NCBI RefSeq assembly: GCF_020166335.1
Contig: NZ_JAIUJR010000002.1
Coordinates: 372,001 to 436,000, forward strand
Source: Winogradskyella alexanderae
GTDB taxonomy: Bacteria > Bacteroidota > Bacteroidia > Flavobacteriales > Flavobacteriaceae
Reading direction: 5' to 3'
Length of the DNA stretch: 64,000 nt
A model generated the notes under the pieces. That model saw only the letters and a list, made by a program, of their open reading frames with translations, was not told the origin of the DNA and searched no databases. A program made the position numbers and the translations under genes. The first letter of the stretch is position 1. Every line of letters starts with the position of its first letter. Below are positions 45,618 to 54,110 of this stretch, in pieces.

Positions 45618-47234
45618 TTAATCTATAATAACATTGCTATACTTAGCATTTACAATTATGGTTTTATCAGTGCTACTACCTTCAGGATAGTTTCTAATTG
45701 TTTTTTGGTTGGTAGGTTCATTATTGTATTTAGATCTATTGCCCTTATAATGCAAACTATAACTAGTGTTTTTTGGCAAGTTCACATAGGCGTCACTGTT
45801 TTCCAAAACTAAATTGAGATTTCTAAAGGTCTCCGATAAATTAGAAATAGTCAAGTCTCCAAAACTACCGTCAATAATACCAGTATTTGAAAGTTGTTCA
45901 ATATTAATATTTGAAGACTTTGCATTTAAAATTAAATCATTCACATTTTTTATTTGAGCTTTATCTACAAAGTTTAGCGTTAATGTACCTACATTCCAAC
46001 TATCTATTATCACTGGTGAATAGGATACATTGATGGAGGTATCTCCTCCATCAATGTTTTCTGCTACTAAAAAAGAATGTGATATATCACCACTCATATT
46101 ATGTATAACAGATGATAGTTTTAATTCGCCATGCCTTATATTGGTCTTTAGCTTCGCTTTTTTCGGGATTTTAATTTTAATCACCTTCTTTATTTTACTG
46201 TTGCTTCCACTATCAAAACGCTTAGCGAAAATAACTTCACGCCTTTCTTTCATCTCCTTTCTTCTTTCTTCCATTTCTGCTTTACGCTCTGCTATTTGTG
46301 TTGCACGTTCTGCTGTTCGCTCAGCGATTGTAGCTTCTCGCTCAGCCAATCTTGCCTGACGTTCTGCATCTCGCTCTATTTGTTGTGCTTTTCTCTCCCA
46401 TTCTTTTCCAAATCGTTCACCCCAAGCTTCCATTTTTTCGGCCCATTCCTTTCCAAGTTTTTCACCAAACTCCTCGCTCCACTTTTCCATATCCTTAGCA
46501 TACTTTTCTCCAAATTTCTCTCCCCATTTCTCCATATCCTTTGCCCATTCCTTATCAAAGCGCATTCCATATTCCTCACCCCACTTTTCCATCTTTTCCT
46601 TGAATCCAGAATCTGCAAAGTCCTTTGCCCATTGTTCCATTTTATCTCTAAGTTCTTTACCACCTTCTTTCTCATATTTCTTGCTCCACTCCTGTAAATA
46701 CTTTTCACCCTCCTTCTTGTACCTGTCATAGTCAAACTTAATTGTTGTAATAGCGTTTGGTATTTCTGGAAGTTCAGGAAATTCTGGCATCTCAGGTATT
46801 TTAGGTAATGGTGGCATATCTTCCATTTCTGGAATATTTGGTAGGCTGGCTAACTCAGGAATTTCCGGAAGGTCAGCTAATCGATATTCAAGATCTTTTA
46901 GTAAATCGGCATAATCTGCCTCACCAAAAAGACCCACTGATTTTCCTCCTGTAGAGGTAATAACCACTTTATCGTTGGTTCCGCTAATATCTAAATTCCA
47001 AGCTTCTAATGCGCGCTCTAAATCTTCATCAGATAGTACATTACTCTCAATATAAGCTTCAATCTCAACAATATCTCTATTCCAAGTATCGATTTCAATT
47101 TCAACGTAATTAGTATTAAGGTCAACGACTACATCTTTATTTACCTTAATAGACTGTGAAGTTTTAGTCATTTTGTTCTGTGCAAACCCAATACTGGTTA
47201 TTAAGCACAATGCTAAAATTTTAATTGTGTTCAT
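45618..47234 (-). CDS. Secreted/periplasmic DUF4097-like protein with long charged coiled-coil repeats
   Basis: A 538-residue exported protein. ATG at 47234 gives a signal peptide (IKILALCLITSIGFAQN) and avoids overlap with the upstream gene. After an N-terminal beta-rich part (to about 110) comes a Pro-rich LPEIPELASLPNIPEMEDMP-type stretch, then about 170 residues of near-helical repeats with Trp every 15-19 residues (MEKWGEKFGEKYAKD, MEKWSEEFGEKLGKE) and a run of AER repeats. The C-terminal beta region (VDLNLKNSNIN-like) resembles DUF4097 adhesin-type domains. As third gene after an ECF sigma and anti-sigma it is a likely sigma-controlled effector. Function unknown. Confidence 0.7.
   Translation of the reverse strand: MNTIKILALCLITSIGFAQNKMTKTSQSIKVNKDVVVDLNTNYVEIEIDTWNRDIVEIEAYIESNVLSDEDLERALEAWNLDISGTNDKVVITSTGGKSVGLFGEADYADLLKDLEYRLADLPEIPELASLPNIPEMEDMPPLPKIPEMPEFPELPEIPNAITTIKFDYDRYKKEGEKYLQEWSKKYEKEGGKELRDKMEQWAKDFADSGFKEKMEKWGEEYGMRFDKEWAKDMEKWGEKFGEKYAKDMEKWSEEFGEKLGKEWAEKMEAWGERFGKEWERKAQQIERDAERQARLAEREATIAERTAERATQIAERKAEMEERRKEMKERREVIFAKRFDSGSNSKIKKVIKIKIPKKAKLKTNIRHGELKLSSVIHNMSGDISHSFLVAENIDGGDTSINVSYSPVIIDSWNVGTLTLNFVDKAQIKNVNDLILNAKSSNINIEQLSNTGIIDGSFGDLTISNLSETFRNLNLVLENSDAYVNLPKNTSYSLHYKGNRSKYNNEPTNQKTIRNYPEGSSTDKTIIVNAKYSNVIID
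46240..46740 (-). repeat. Protein-level Trp/charge repeats in the coiled-coil effector
   Basis: Degenerate in-frame repeats encode units of 15-19 residues around MEKWGE-x-(F/Y)-G, followed by shorter ER-A-ER-like units (AERTAERATQIAERKAEME). DNA copies are diverged, so the pattern is at protein level. It predicts a long amphipathic or coiled helix. Confidence 0.75.
46758..46880 (-). repeat. Pro-Glu-Ile repeat tract in the coiled-coil effector
   Basis: A Pro-rich tract of LPEIP/MPPLPKIPEMPEFPE-type elements lies between the N-terminal beta part and the helical repeats. It probably forms an extended spacer. Confidence 0.7.
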
Positions 47235-47277
47235 GATTTTTAATTTAACTGTTCGTTTTTTGATTTTATTTAATTGA

Positions 47278-47844
47278 TTATATACTTTCCTGTATAAAGA
47301 CGTCTTTGTTATATTCACTCAGCTTATCCTTAAGGCGCATTACCAGATTTAATCTAAATTTTAAATTGGAAATTAAGGCATCTAACGTTTCTTCATTAGG
47401 GCCATTATCATTTAACTCCTTGGTTAGCAAATTATATTCCTCATTTAGTTCTTTAAGGCGCTCAATGTAACCATCCACTAAATCCTTATTTTCACTTGTT
47501 AGTTTAACTTTAGACAACTCTAGGTTAATACTTGCTAAATAATAATCCTCAACTTTTTTTAGATCTGGCGACACATCGCCTAGGGATTTTATGTTATCAA
47601 CTACAGTTTCTTCAACCGAATTGTCAGTGGAGGTTGATTTCATAAACTGAAATGCACCGTAACTAAGTCCTAATAATATTATAACACTTGCTGCCATATT
47701 TAAGAATCCAAAATGACTCGATTTTTTCTTATTCGGAAGCTCCTTATCTAAAAGGTTCAAAAAACGCGCCTCGTGACCTTCAGACATCTGTACCAATTTT
47801 TTGCCTTCTTCTTTTTTAAATAGTTCTCTAAGATCTTGTGCCAT
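47278..47844 (-). CDS. Anti-sigma factor-like membrane protein
   Basis: A 188-residue protein encoded directly after the ECF sigma gene, with a 17-base overlap. About 45 cytoplasmic residues (MAQDLRELFKKEEGKKLVQM) are followed by one membrane helix (FLNMAASVIILLGLSYGAF) and a periplasmic, helical, Leu/Lys-rich domain. The layout matches single-pass anti-sigma factors, but no zinc HxxxCxxC motif is present. Role inferred from position and topology; it would hold the sigma factor until a periplasmic signal arrives. Confidence 0.7.
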   Translation of the reverse strand: MAQDLRELFKKEEGKKLVQMSEGHEARFLNLLDKELPNKKKSSHFGFLNMAASVIILLGLSYGAFQFMKSTSTDNSVEETVVDNIKSLGDVSPDLKKVEDYYLASINLELSKVKLTSENKDLVDGYIERLKELNEEYNLLTKELNDNGPNEETLDALISNLKFRLNLVMRLKDKLSEYNKDVFIQESI

Positions 47845-48325
47845 TTTTATCTGATTTTAAAACAACCTGTAATTTTTGTTTGCCTCTCGACAATTGGGTC
47901 CGAGATGCGACTTCGGATATGTTTAGTATTTCCGAAATTTCTTGATGATCGTATCCCTCAATTAAGTATAGCATTACGACATATTTATACTTTTCGGGTA
48001 ATTGCTCAATTGCATCCTTTACATCATCAATGGTAATGTTATCTTCAACCAACCATTCGCCTTCATAACTTGCATCAACAATATTTAATTGATGCTCTTC
48101 AAGTTCAACCAGACGCTGTTTTTTGGATTTAAGCACATCAATACATCTGTTTACAACAATACGCTTTAACCACGCTCCAAAACTTACCTCGGCTTTGTAC
48201 TGTTCTAATTTTGCAAATGCTCTGATAAATGCCTCTTGTACAATATCCTCAGCTTCCATAGTATCGCCTACAAAACGCAGCGCTACTGCTAGCATGCCAT
48301 TGCAATACTGATTGTATAGTTGCAT
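47828..48325 (-). CDS. ECF sigma factor
   Basis: An RNA polymerase sigma-70 factor of the ECF type, 165 residues from ATG at 48325. Region 2 has LYNQYCNGMLAVALRFVGDT, MEAEDIVQEAFIRAFAKLEQ; region 4 has IEQLPEKYKYVVMLYLIEG and YDHQEISEILNISEVASRTQ with the helix-turn-helix. The frame stays open 43 codons upstream of this ATG, and its last part (INTFQIHIVEKCKQNDRQAQ) looks like the genuine start of region 2.1. That stretch has no ATG, GTG or TTG, so the true start is uncertain. It controls itself and the anti-sigma and effector genes by inference. Confidence 0.88.
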   Translation of the reverse strand: MQLYNQYCNGMLAVALRFVGDTMEAEDIVQEAFIRAFAKLEQYKAEVSFGAWLKRIVVNRCIDVLKSKKQRLVELEEHQLNIVDASYEGEWLVEDNITIDDVKDAIEQLPEKYKYVVMLYLIEGYDHQEISEILNISEVASRTQLSRGKQKLQVVLKSDKNGTRS

Positions 48326-48407
48326 TTGAGCTTGCCGATCATTCTGTTTACATTTTTCAACAATATGAATCTGAAACGTGTTGATTTTTTTTGGTTTTGG
48401 TTGATGC

Positions 48408-48422
48408 TCTCGACAATCGAGA
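48408..48422. other. Perfect short hairpin in the sigma-factor leader
   Basis: TCTCGA-CAA-TCGAGA is a perfect six-bp inverted repeat with a three-base loop, in the leader or extended N-terminus of the sigma gene. There is no T run, so it is not a terminator. A repressor site or RNA hairpin is possible. Confidence 0.4.
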
Positions 48423-48470
48423 CAAATTTGTTGAACTATAATTACGTTTTCAAACTAATTTCATTTTAAA

Positions 48471-48495
48471 GACGAGACAAAAAATTAAGTGTTGC
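48471..48495 (-). promoter_or_regulatory. Candidate ECF-type promoter of the sigma/anti-sigma operon
   Basis: On the minus strand GCAAC is followed by a 16-base spacer and CGTC, the common ECF promoter arrangement (AAC near -35, CGTC near -10). It lies upstream of the sigma gene, so the operon is probably autoregulated. Confidence 0.5.
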
Positions 48496-48606
48496 AAAAA
48501 AAATTAAATTTTTTAGAAATTATAAGATTTGCTTAAAATTAGGCGTTTGAACCTTATAAATTTATGCAATTGATTTATCTTTAACTTAATATTAAAACTC
48601 CTATTA

Positions 48607-49185
48607 ATGAACAATTTTCTTAAGCGCCTACTTATTTTTCTAGCCATTGTGGCAATTGGTCTGCTTTTGTATTCAGCATTTGTAGAAAATATCTTTTCTC
48701 CGCGTCTAAGTCCAAAGGATACTGCAAAAATCGAGTTGAACGATTTAAACCTAAAAGTAGAGTATAACCGTCCCTCCAAACGTGAACGTGAGATTTTCGG
48801 AGCACTTGTGCCATTTAACAAGGTTTGGCGTACAGGAGCTAACGAAGCAACTACTTTTGAGACAAATAAAGATTTGGAGATTAATGGGATGCGACTAGCT
48901 AAAGGCAAATATACTGTTTGGACGGTACCCATGGAGACCTCTTGGAAAGTCATGTTTAACACTCGCCAGTATGAATGGGGCGTCAATGAAAAAATGGAGC
49001 CCATGTGGGACCCAAATTATGATGCAATTGAGCTAGAGACACAGGTCAAGGAATTAGAAGACACTGTTGAGAAATTTACCATTGCTTTTGATAACACCAC
49101 AGGCAAACTCAAACTAACCATGGCTTGGGATAAGACCTTAATTGAAATTCCTATTGAAGCCTTGGACAAGAAAGTCCTAAATTAA
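48607..49185 (+). CDS. DUF2911 domain protein, membrane-anchored
   Basis: A 192-residue protein with an N-terminal membrane anchor (LLIFLAIVAIGLLLYSAFV) and a DUF2911 domain over nearly all of the rest (SPKDTAKIELNDLNLKVEYN, FNKVWRTGANEATTFETNKD, GMRLAKGKYTVWTVPMET, LKLTMAWDKTLIEIPI). The family is common in Bacteroidota and its function is unknown. It is divergent from the sigma operon and is followed seven bases later by meaB. Confidence 0.87.
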   Translation: MNNFLKRLLIFLAIVAIGLLLYSAFVENIFSPRLSPKDTAKIELNDLNLKVEYNRPSKREREIFGALVPFNKVWRTGANEATTFETNKDLEINGMRLAKGKYTVWTVPMETSWKVMFNTRQYEWGVNEKMEPMWDPNYDAIELETQVKELEDTVEKFTIAFDNTTGKLKLTMAWDKTLIEIPIEALDKKVLN

Positions 49186-49191
49186 ACTGTT

Positions 49192-50271
49192 TTGTCAAAA
49201 AAAAATCCAAAATATAAATCTGCTTTGCAAGAACAAAAGGGTATTATACCTCCAGAAGTTCTTAATAGTGTATCTGCAAAATCCATAAAAGCCAAACGCC
49301 AAAAGCAACCATCTGTAGCATCTTTAGTTGAAGGAATAATTAAAAGCGATATTACGGCTCTGAGCCGTGCTATTACATTAGTAGAAAGTACCAACCCTAC
49401 TCATAACCAAAAAGCCAACGAAATCATTACAGCATGTTTACCATATGCCAACAAATCTATAAGAATAGGAATTACAGGTGTACCAGGTGTAGGCAAAAGT
49501 ACCTTTATTGAAGCTTTCGGCACCCATTTGACGAATCTTGGAAAAAAAATTGCAGTTCTAGCTGTTGACCCTAGTAGCACCCTTAGTAAAGGCAGTATAC
49601 TGGGTGATAAAACCCGTATGGAAGACTTGGTAAAAAACCAAAATGCCTTTATTAGACCTTCGCCTTCTGGTAATTCGCTTGGTGGTGTTGCGCGAAAAAC
49701 ACGCGAAACCATTATTCTATGTGAAGCAGCAGGATTTGATACCATTATGATAGAAACCGTAGGTGTTGGCCAGAGCGAAACAGCCGTACATAGCATGGTA
49801 GACTTTTTCCTGTTATTGAAACTTGCTGGAGCGGGTGACGAACTCCAAGGTATTAAACGTGGCATAATCGAAATGGCAGATGCTATAGTTATCAATAAAG
49901 CTGATGGTGATAACTTAAAAGCAGCCAAAGCAGCCAAAGTAGAATTTAATAGGGCGTTACACCTTTATCCAGAAAAGGATTCCGGTTGGTTGCCAAAAGT
50001 ATCGCTTTGCAGTGCATTAAATCAAAGCGGAATTTCTGAGATTTGGGAACTTATTTCAGAATACCTAGAGAAAACAAAGTCTACTAACTATTTTGAACAT
50101 AATAGAAACAACCAAAATAAGTTTTGGCTGTTACAAACTATAGACGAACGCTTAAAGTCTAACTTCTATAATTCTAAAAAGATAAAAACTGAATTAGACA
50201 AGCAACTTGCTCTTGTCGAAGCAGGTAAAACAACTCCTTTTGTGGCAGCAGAATATTTACTTCAACTGTAA
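49192..50271 (+). CDS. meaB: Methylmalonyl-CoA mutase-associated GTPase (MeaB)
   Basis: G3E GTPase chaperone that loads and protects adenosylcobalamin-dependent methylmalonyl-CoA mutase. The 359-residue chain (TTG start) shows IGITGVPGVGKSTFIEAFGT (P-loop), VDPSSTLSKGSILGDKTRME, IETVGVGQSETAVHSMVDFF, GAGDELQGIKRGIIEMADAI and INKADGD (base specificity). Length is slightly above typical bacterial MeaB. The PduO-type adenosyltransferase at 36526 serves the same cofactor. The mutase itself is not in this window. Confidence 0.94.
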   Translation: MSKKNPKYKSALQEQKGIIPPEVLNSVSAKSIKAKRQKQPSVASLVEGIIKSDITALSRAITLVESTNPTHNQKANEIITACLPYANKSIRIGITGVPGVGKSTFIEAFGTHLTNLGKKIAVLAVDPSSTLSKGSILGDKTRMEDLVKNQNAFIRPSPSGNSLGGVARKTRETIILCEAAGFDTIMIETVGVGQSETAVHSMVDFFLLLKLAGAGDELQGIKRGIIEMADAIVINKADGDNLKAAKAAKVEFNRALHLYPEKDSGWLPKVSLCSALNQSGISEIWELISEYLEKTKSTNYFEHNRNNQNKFWLLQTIDERLKSNFYNSKKIKTELDKQLALVEAGKTTPFVAAEYLLQL

Positions 50272-50360
50272 AAAAGCTAGTCTATTTGAGACTTCCGAAA
50301 AATGGTTCCCACCGAGTTGTAAAAAATCTATATTTTTACGCCTTGTAAGCCAAGACATTC

Positions 50361-51077
50361 ATGACGTATAAATTTACAATTATTGTTCCAGTCTATAATG
50401 AAGAGGATAACTTAGAGCGCCTAGAGACTGAGCTCAAAAATTATTTAAAAATTGCGTCAGTACCCACTTCGGTACTTTTTGTCAATGACGGTTCATCAGA
50501 TAATAGTAAGGCTTTAATACAATCTATTTGTGAGCGAAATGAACATTTTGATTTTATTTCTTTTAAAAAGAATTGTGGCTTAAGTGCAGCTATTAAAGCT
50601 GGATTTGACCATGCAAATAGCGAATTAGTGGGCTATATAGATTCCGATCTCCAAACAGCACCAGAAGATTTCAATTTACTTTTAGAACATATTGATTCCT
50701 TTGAACTCGTCACAGGTGTACGTTCTAATCGTAAAGATTCGTTTGTGAAAAATGTTTCGTCTAAAATCGCAAATGGTATAAGGCGCGCTTTCACTCACGA
50801 TGGTATGGATGATACAGGTTGTCCTCTAAAAGTAATACGAACAGCTAATGCAAAACGCATTCCAATGTTTAGAGGACTACATCGCTTTTTACCAGCGATG
50901 ATACTTTTACAAAATGGACGAATTATACAGATTCCTGTTAGACATTTTCCAAGACTCGCAGGCAAGGCCAAATTTGGACTTTGGAATCGTCTTCTTGGTC
51001 CGTTGATGGATTGTTTTGCCTATTTATGGATGAAGAAAAAGTATATTAACTACGAGATCGAAAAATCGAGTAAATAA
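50361..51077 (+). CDS. Polyprenyl-phosphate glycosyltransferase, family 2 (ArnC/DPM-like)
   Basis: A 238-residue soluble GT2 enzyme with FTIIVPVYNEEDNLERLETE, SVLFVNDGSSDNSKALIQSI, NCGLSAAIKAGFDHANSELV and the metal site YIDSDLQTAPEDFN. Then come LVTGVRSNRKDSFVKNVSSK and DDTGCPLKVIRTANAKRIPM, the DPM/ArnC-like stretch. Unlike ArnC it has no C-terminal membrane helices. It starts a three-gene set with the LAB_N-like and ArnT-like genes and probably makes the lipid-linked sugar they use. Confidence 0.87.
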   Translation: MTYKFTIIVPVYNEEDNLERLETELKNYLKIASVPTSVLFVNDGSSDNSKALIQSICERNEHFDFISFKKNCGLSAAIKAGFDHANSELVGYIDSDLQTAPEDFNLLLEHIDSFELVTGVRSNRKDSFVKNVSSKIANGIRRAFTHDGMDDTGCPLKVIRTANAKRIPMFRGLHRFLPAMILLQNGRIIQIPVRHFPRLAGKAKFGLWNRLLGPLMDCFAYLWMKKKYINYEIEKSSK

Positions 51078-51087
51078 AACCTTCAAT

Positions 51088-51711
51088 TTGAAAGACTGGA
51101 TTATTTACAGCATTGGATTTTTAGCTCAGATACTTTTTTCCTCTCGATTAATCATACAATGGATCACGTCAGAAAAACAGCGTAAAGTTATTACGCCGAG
51201 CATCTTTTGGACGTTAAGTCTGATAGCATCCTTCTTACTTTTTGTATACGGTTATTTGAGACTAGACTTTGCTATTATGCTAGGGCAAAGTATCACTTAT
51301 TTTGTCTACATAAGAAATTTGCAGTTGCAAGGGCAGTGGCAAAAATTTCCTAAAGTGGCACGTTGGTTTTTGCTGGTTGTTCCTGCGGGTATAGTTATCT
51401 ATTATTACAACAATAATAAAATTGATATTGAGCTACTGTTTAAGAATGAAGCAATTCCACTGTGGTTGCTGATCCTGGGTATCATAGCACAGATAATTTT
51501 TACGCTTCGTTTTATATACCAATGGATTCACTCAGAAAGGCAAAAGGAATCAACGCTACCTATGGGCTTTTGGGTATTGAGCTTAATAGGTGCTGGATTA
51601 ATCTTAACCTACGCCATTATACGTGAAGATCCAGTTCTATTTGTAGGGCATTTGTTTGGACTACTCATTTACTCGCGTAATGCCTATCTTATCCGTAAGA
51701 CTAATGATTAG
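51088..51711 (+). CDS. Lipid-A-disaccharide-synthase N-terminal (LAB_N)-like membrane protein, duplicated
   Basis: A 207-residue membrane protein built from two copies of the short LAB_N motif. The first copy has IGFLAQILFSSRLIIQWITS and a TPSIFWTLSLIASFLLFVYG helix; the second has LGIIAQIIFTLRFIYQWIHS and LPMGFWVLSLIGAGLILTYA. About six helices are predicted. The domain is fused to LpxB in some species; stand-alone copies often neighbour ArnT-like genes. TTG start; its end overlaps the next gene by eight bases. Role: probably handling of a lipid-linked sugar, not established. Confidence 0.85.
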   Translation: MKDWIIYSIGFLAQILFSSRLIIQWITSEKQRKVITPSIFWTLSLIASFLLFVYGYLRLDFAIMLGQSITYFVYIRNLQLQGQWQKFPKVARWFLLVVPAGIVIYYYNNNKIDIELLFKNEAIPLWLLILGIIAQIIFTLRFIYQWIHSERQKESTLPMGFWVLSLIGAGLILTYAIIREDPVLFVGHLFGLLIYSRNAYLIRKTND

Positions 51712-53326
51712 ACAGGTTGAGAAATATCCGGTTTTGAGTTTACTCCTTTTTGTCATAGTAATGCTTGGTTTTACTGTTGATAACCTTCCGGTGAGCATTA
51801 TGGAAGCTAGAAATTTTATAAGTGCCAGAGAAATGCTTACTGATGGTAATTGGATACTAACCACCATGAATGGCGAAGCACGTTACGAAAAGCCACCTCT
51901 TCCAACGTGGATAACAGCTTTTTTTGGATTTTTGTTTGGTATTAAATCTGTCCTAGCGCTACGTTGGCCAGCACTTCTTTTTGTTGCTATTGTTGGTATT
52001 TCTATCTATAAGTTATCAACGAAAATGGAACTAAATAAATCCCATAGCCTAATCAATGGTTTTATTGTCATCACATCATTTTATGTGATTGGAATCACAA
52101 TTGAAGGACCTTGGGATATTTATGCACATGGTTTTATGCTTTTAGCTTTGTTTAATCTGTTTCAACTGTTTAAAAATCAAAAAACAACATTATTAAATAG
52201 TATTTTGTTTATTGTCTTTTTAGCATGTTCAATTTTGTCTAAAGGCCCTGTGCCCTTATATGTGCTCCTTTTATCTTTTATTATGGCATATGGAATAGCT
52301 TATAGGTTAATAGGTAGTATTTCACATTTCTTAAAACTATTTAGTTTGCTAATATTTGGAATTGCTCTTGGAGGGTGGTGGTATTTTCATGTCCGTATTG
52401 CCGATCCTGAGACATTTACTGCTATTGCAACTCGTGAAACCTCAAACTGGAGTAGTTATAACGTAAGACCATTTTATTATTATTGGAGCTTTTTTGCACA
52501 AAGCGGCATCTGGACTATACCAGCACTTATGAGTTTGCTATACCCTTACATGAAAACTCGGGTTACTAACCTTAAAGCCTATAGATTTAGTTTCTTTTGG
52601 ACCATTATAGCGGTAATCTTATTATCTATCATTCCAGAAAAAAAATCACGTTATTTAATGCCAGTACTTATTCCTTTAGCCATAAATATTGGGTTTTATC
52701 TTGATTATTTAATTCGTGAGTTTAAATCACTTAAAGACAAAAAAGAGACCTTTGTAGTTTACTTTCAGTTTGGATTAATAGCAACGGTTGCACTTCTATT
52801 TGGTACATTGGCTTTCTTTTTGGGACCATTTAACAGTGGTCTAATGTTAGTTAAGTTTATTATTTGCGCAGTAGTTTTAGCTATTATAGGCGTACTTATT
52901 CTTGTTAGACTGAAACAAAAGAAGATTAAGACAGTTTTTTATTTGACCATCTTATTTATGCTCAGTCTGGGTCTATTTGCGCTTCCATTAGCACAATTAA
53001 AAATTCAGGAAAATTACAATCCTGTTTCAGAATTGGCCAATAATTCCCTGCCTTTGTACAGCTTAAATTATATTGCTCCTGAGGTCATTTATAACTATGG
53101 CGATAAGATTCCCAGTATCAGTAAGGAAGATGGTGTTTTAATTCCGGATGAATCCCAATTTTATGTCATTGCAACCAAAACTAATCCTATCTCCATTGAG
53201 ACTCTAGATAAACTTTACAATATAGAATATATTAAAACTTACGATACTAATTTCACTGAGGAGGGTTCAAAATCCCATAAAAGCCGATTAGTAAATAACG
53301 TTTACAAACTTACTCGGAAGGAATAA
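51704..53326 (+). CDS. ArnT-like glycosyltransferase (GT39/GT83)
   Basis: A 540-residue polytopic GT-C enzyme of the ArnT/PMT kind, with about 12 helices and a C-terminal periplasmic part. The first periplasmic loop has DNLPVSIMEARNFISAREML and WILTTMNGEARYEKPPLPTW, which is the ArnT-like catalytic loop (ExR followed by KPPLP). ATG at 51704 (MIRQVEKYPVLS) is chosen, an ATG that overlaps the upstream stop. ArnT-like enzymes transfer a polyprenyl-phosphate sugar to lipid A or similar. The 3' end overlaps the converging PAP2 gene by 17 bases. Confidence 0.87.
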   Translation: MIRQVEKYPVLSLLLFVIVMLGFTVDNLPVSIMEARNFISAREMLTDGNWILTTMNGEARYEKPPLPTWITAFFGFLFGIKSVLALRWPALLFVAIVGISIYKLSTKMELNKSHSLINGFIVITSFYVIGITIEGPWDIYAHGFMLLALFNLFQLFKNQKTTLLNSILFIVFLACSILSKGPVPLYVLLLSFIMAYGIAYRLIGSISHFLKLFSLLIFGIALGGWWYFHVRIADPETFTAIATRETSNWSSYNVRPFYYYWSFFAQSGIWTIPALMSLLYPYMKTRVTNLKAYRFSFFWTIIAVILLSIIPEKKSRYLMPVLIPLAINIGFYLDYLIREFKSLKDKKETFVVYFQFGLIATVALLFGTLAFFLGPFNSGLMLVKFIICAVVLAIIGVLILVRLKQKKIKTVFYLTILFMLSLGLFALPLAQLKIQENYNPVSELANNSLPLYSLNYIAPEVIYNYGDKIPSISKEDGVLIPDESQFYVIATKTNPISIETLDKLYNIEYIKTYDTNFTEEGSKSHKSRLVNNVYKLTRKE

Positions 53327-53882
53327 AGCGCTTTTGGAGATAACCATTGAGTTTATAAAACATAAACCCTGAAAGTGCACCAAATGCCATACCACAAATA
53401 ATATCCAAAGGATAGTGCACACCTACATAAATTCTGCTGTATGCAACAATGAAACTCCAGAAGAGTAAAACGAAAATCAGCTTTTTAAAAAAGGGTCTGA
53501 GGACAAGACCACCGAAAACAGCCGCTGCCATAGAGTTGGACGAATGGCCAGAAAAGAAACCATATTTGCCACAACGCTCTGCCACAAAACGTGCAAAATC
53601 GGAAACGCCATCTGCTCTACAAGGCCTAGCGCGCATAAAACCATCCTTAAATACGTTGGTAATTTGATCAGTGAACGTTATCATTACTGCAATAACCAAA
53701 ATCATCATGAGGAATGGTTTTAACCCATACTTTTTGAAAATAAGAAATAGTAAAATAGCATAGAGCGGAATAAAGGTTAGTTTGTTTGTGATGACCAGCC
53801 AAAGTGTATCCCAGGTCTCACTCCCTAAATTGTTAAGAAATAAAAATAATTCTTTATCTAGTTCTAGTAGTTGGTCTATCAT
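53310..53882 (-). CDS. PAP2-family phosphatase
   Basis: A 190-residue membrane phosphatase with the full three-part PAP2 signature: KDGFMRARPCR (KxxxxxxRP), FFSGHSSNSMAA (SGH) and YSRIYVGVHYPLDIICG (SRxxxxxHxxxD). About five to six helices surround the motifs. Such enzymes dephosphorylate undecaprenyl pyrophosphate or modify lipid A phosphates, which would fit the adjacent ArnT-like cassette, although it is encoded on the opposite strand. Its start shares a base with the stop of the small protein gene. Confidence 0.9.
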   Translation of the reverse strand: MIDQLLELDKELFLFLNNLGSETWDTLWLVITNKLTFIPLYAILLFLIFKKYGLKPFLMMILVIAVMITFTDQITNVFKDGFMRARPCRADGVSDFARFVAERCGKYGFFSGHSSNSMAAAVFGGLVLRPFFKKLIFVLLFWSFIVAYSRIYVGVHYPLDIICGMAFGALSGFMFYKLNGYLQKRFIPSE

Positions 53883-54109
53883 TAGTCTTCGTAGCGTTGT
53901 ACCTCCCTATCGTAAAACGCTGTGGCTTGTATTATATAATTTTCAGCTTCGGTTTCGAGCTCTTTTTGATCATGTTGATCAAACTCTTCGAACCACTCTA
54001 CCTCATCGTTTTGTAAATTAAGAATGAATCTAGGAAACTCTGTATGGATGATAAAAATCGCATCAGGATAATCCGTATTGTCGCCTAAAATAAACTTTGG
54101 TAATTCCAT
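53882..54109 (-). CDS. Small acidic protein of unknown function
   Basis: A 75-residue soluble protein (MELPKFILGDNTDYPDAIFI, IHTEFPRFILNLQNDEVEWF, acidic C-terminus with DREVQRYED). It lies exactly between MATE and PAP2 genes, one base from each, so it looks like a real member of a three-gene unit. I cannot assign a function; it appears like a conserved Flavobacteriaceae protein but that impression was not tested. Confidence 0.72.
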   Translation of the reverse strand: MELPKFILGDNTDYPDAIFIIHTEFPRFILNLQNDEVEWFEEFDQHDQKELETEAENYIIQATAFYDREVQRYED

Positions 54110-54110
54110 G

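Noticed and set aside
46030..46735. Open frames on either strand over the coiled-coil repeat region
   Set aside because: They are Cys/Phe/Ser- or Arg/Asn-rich shadows produced by the repetitive coding sequence of the effector.
50279..50293. AGTCT-ATTTG-AGACT hairpin after meaB as a terminator
   Set aside because: The stem is only five base pairs and no T run follows.
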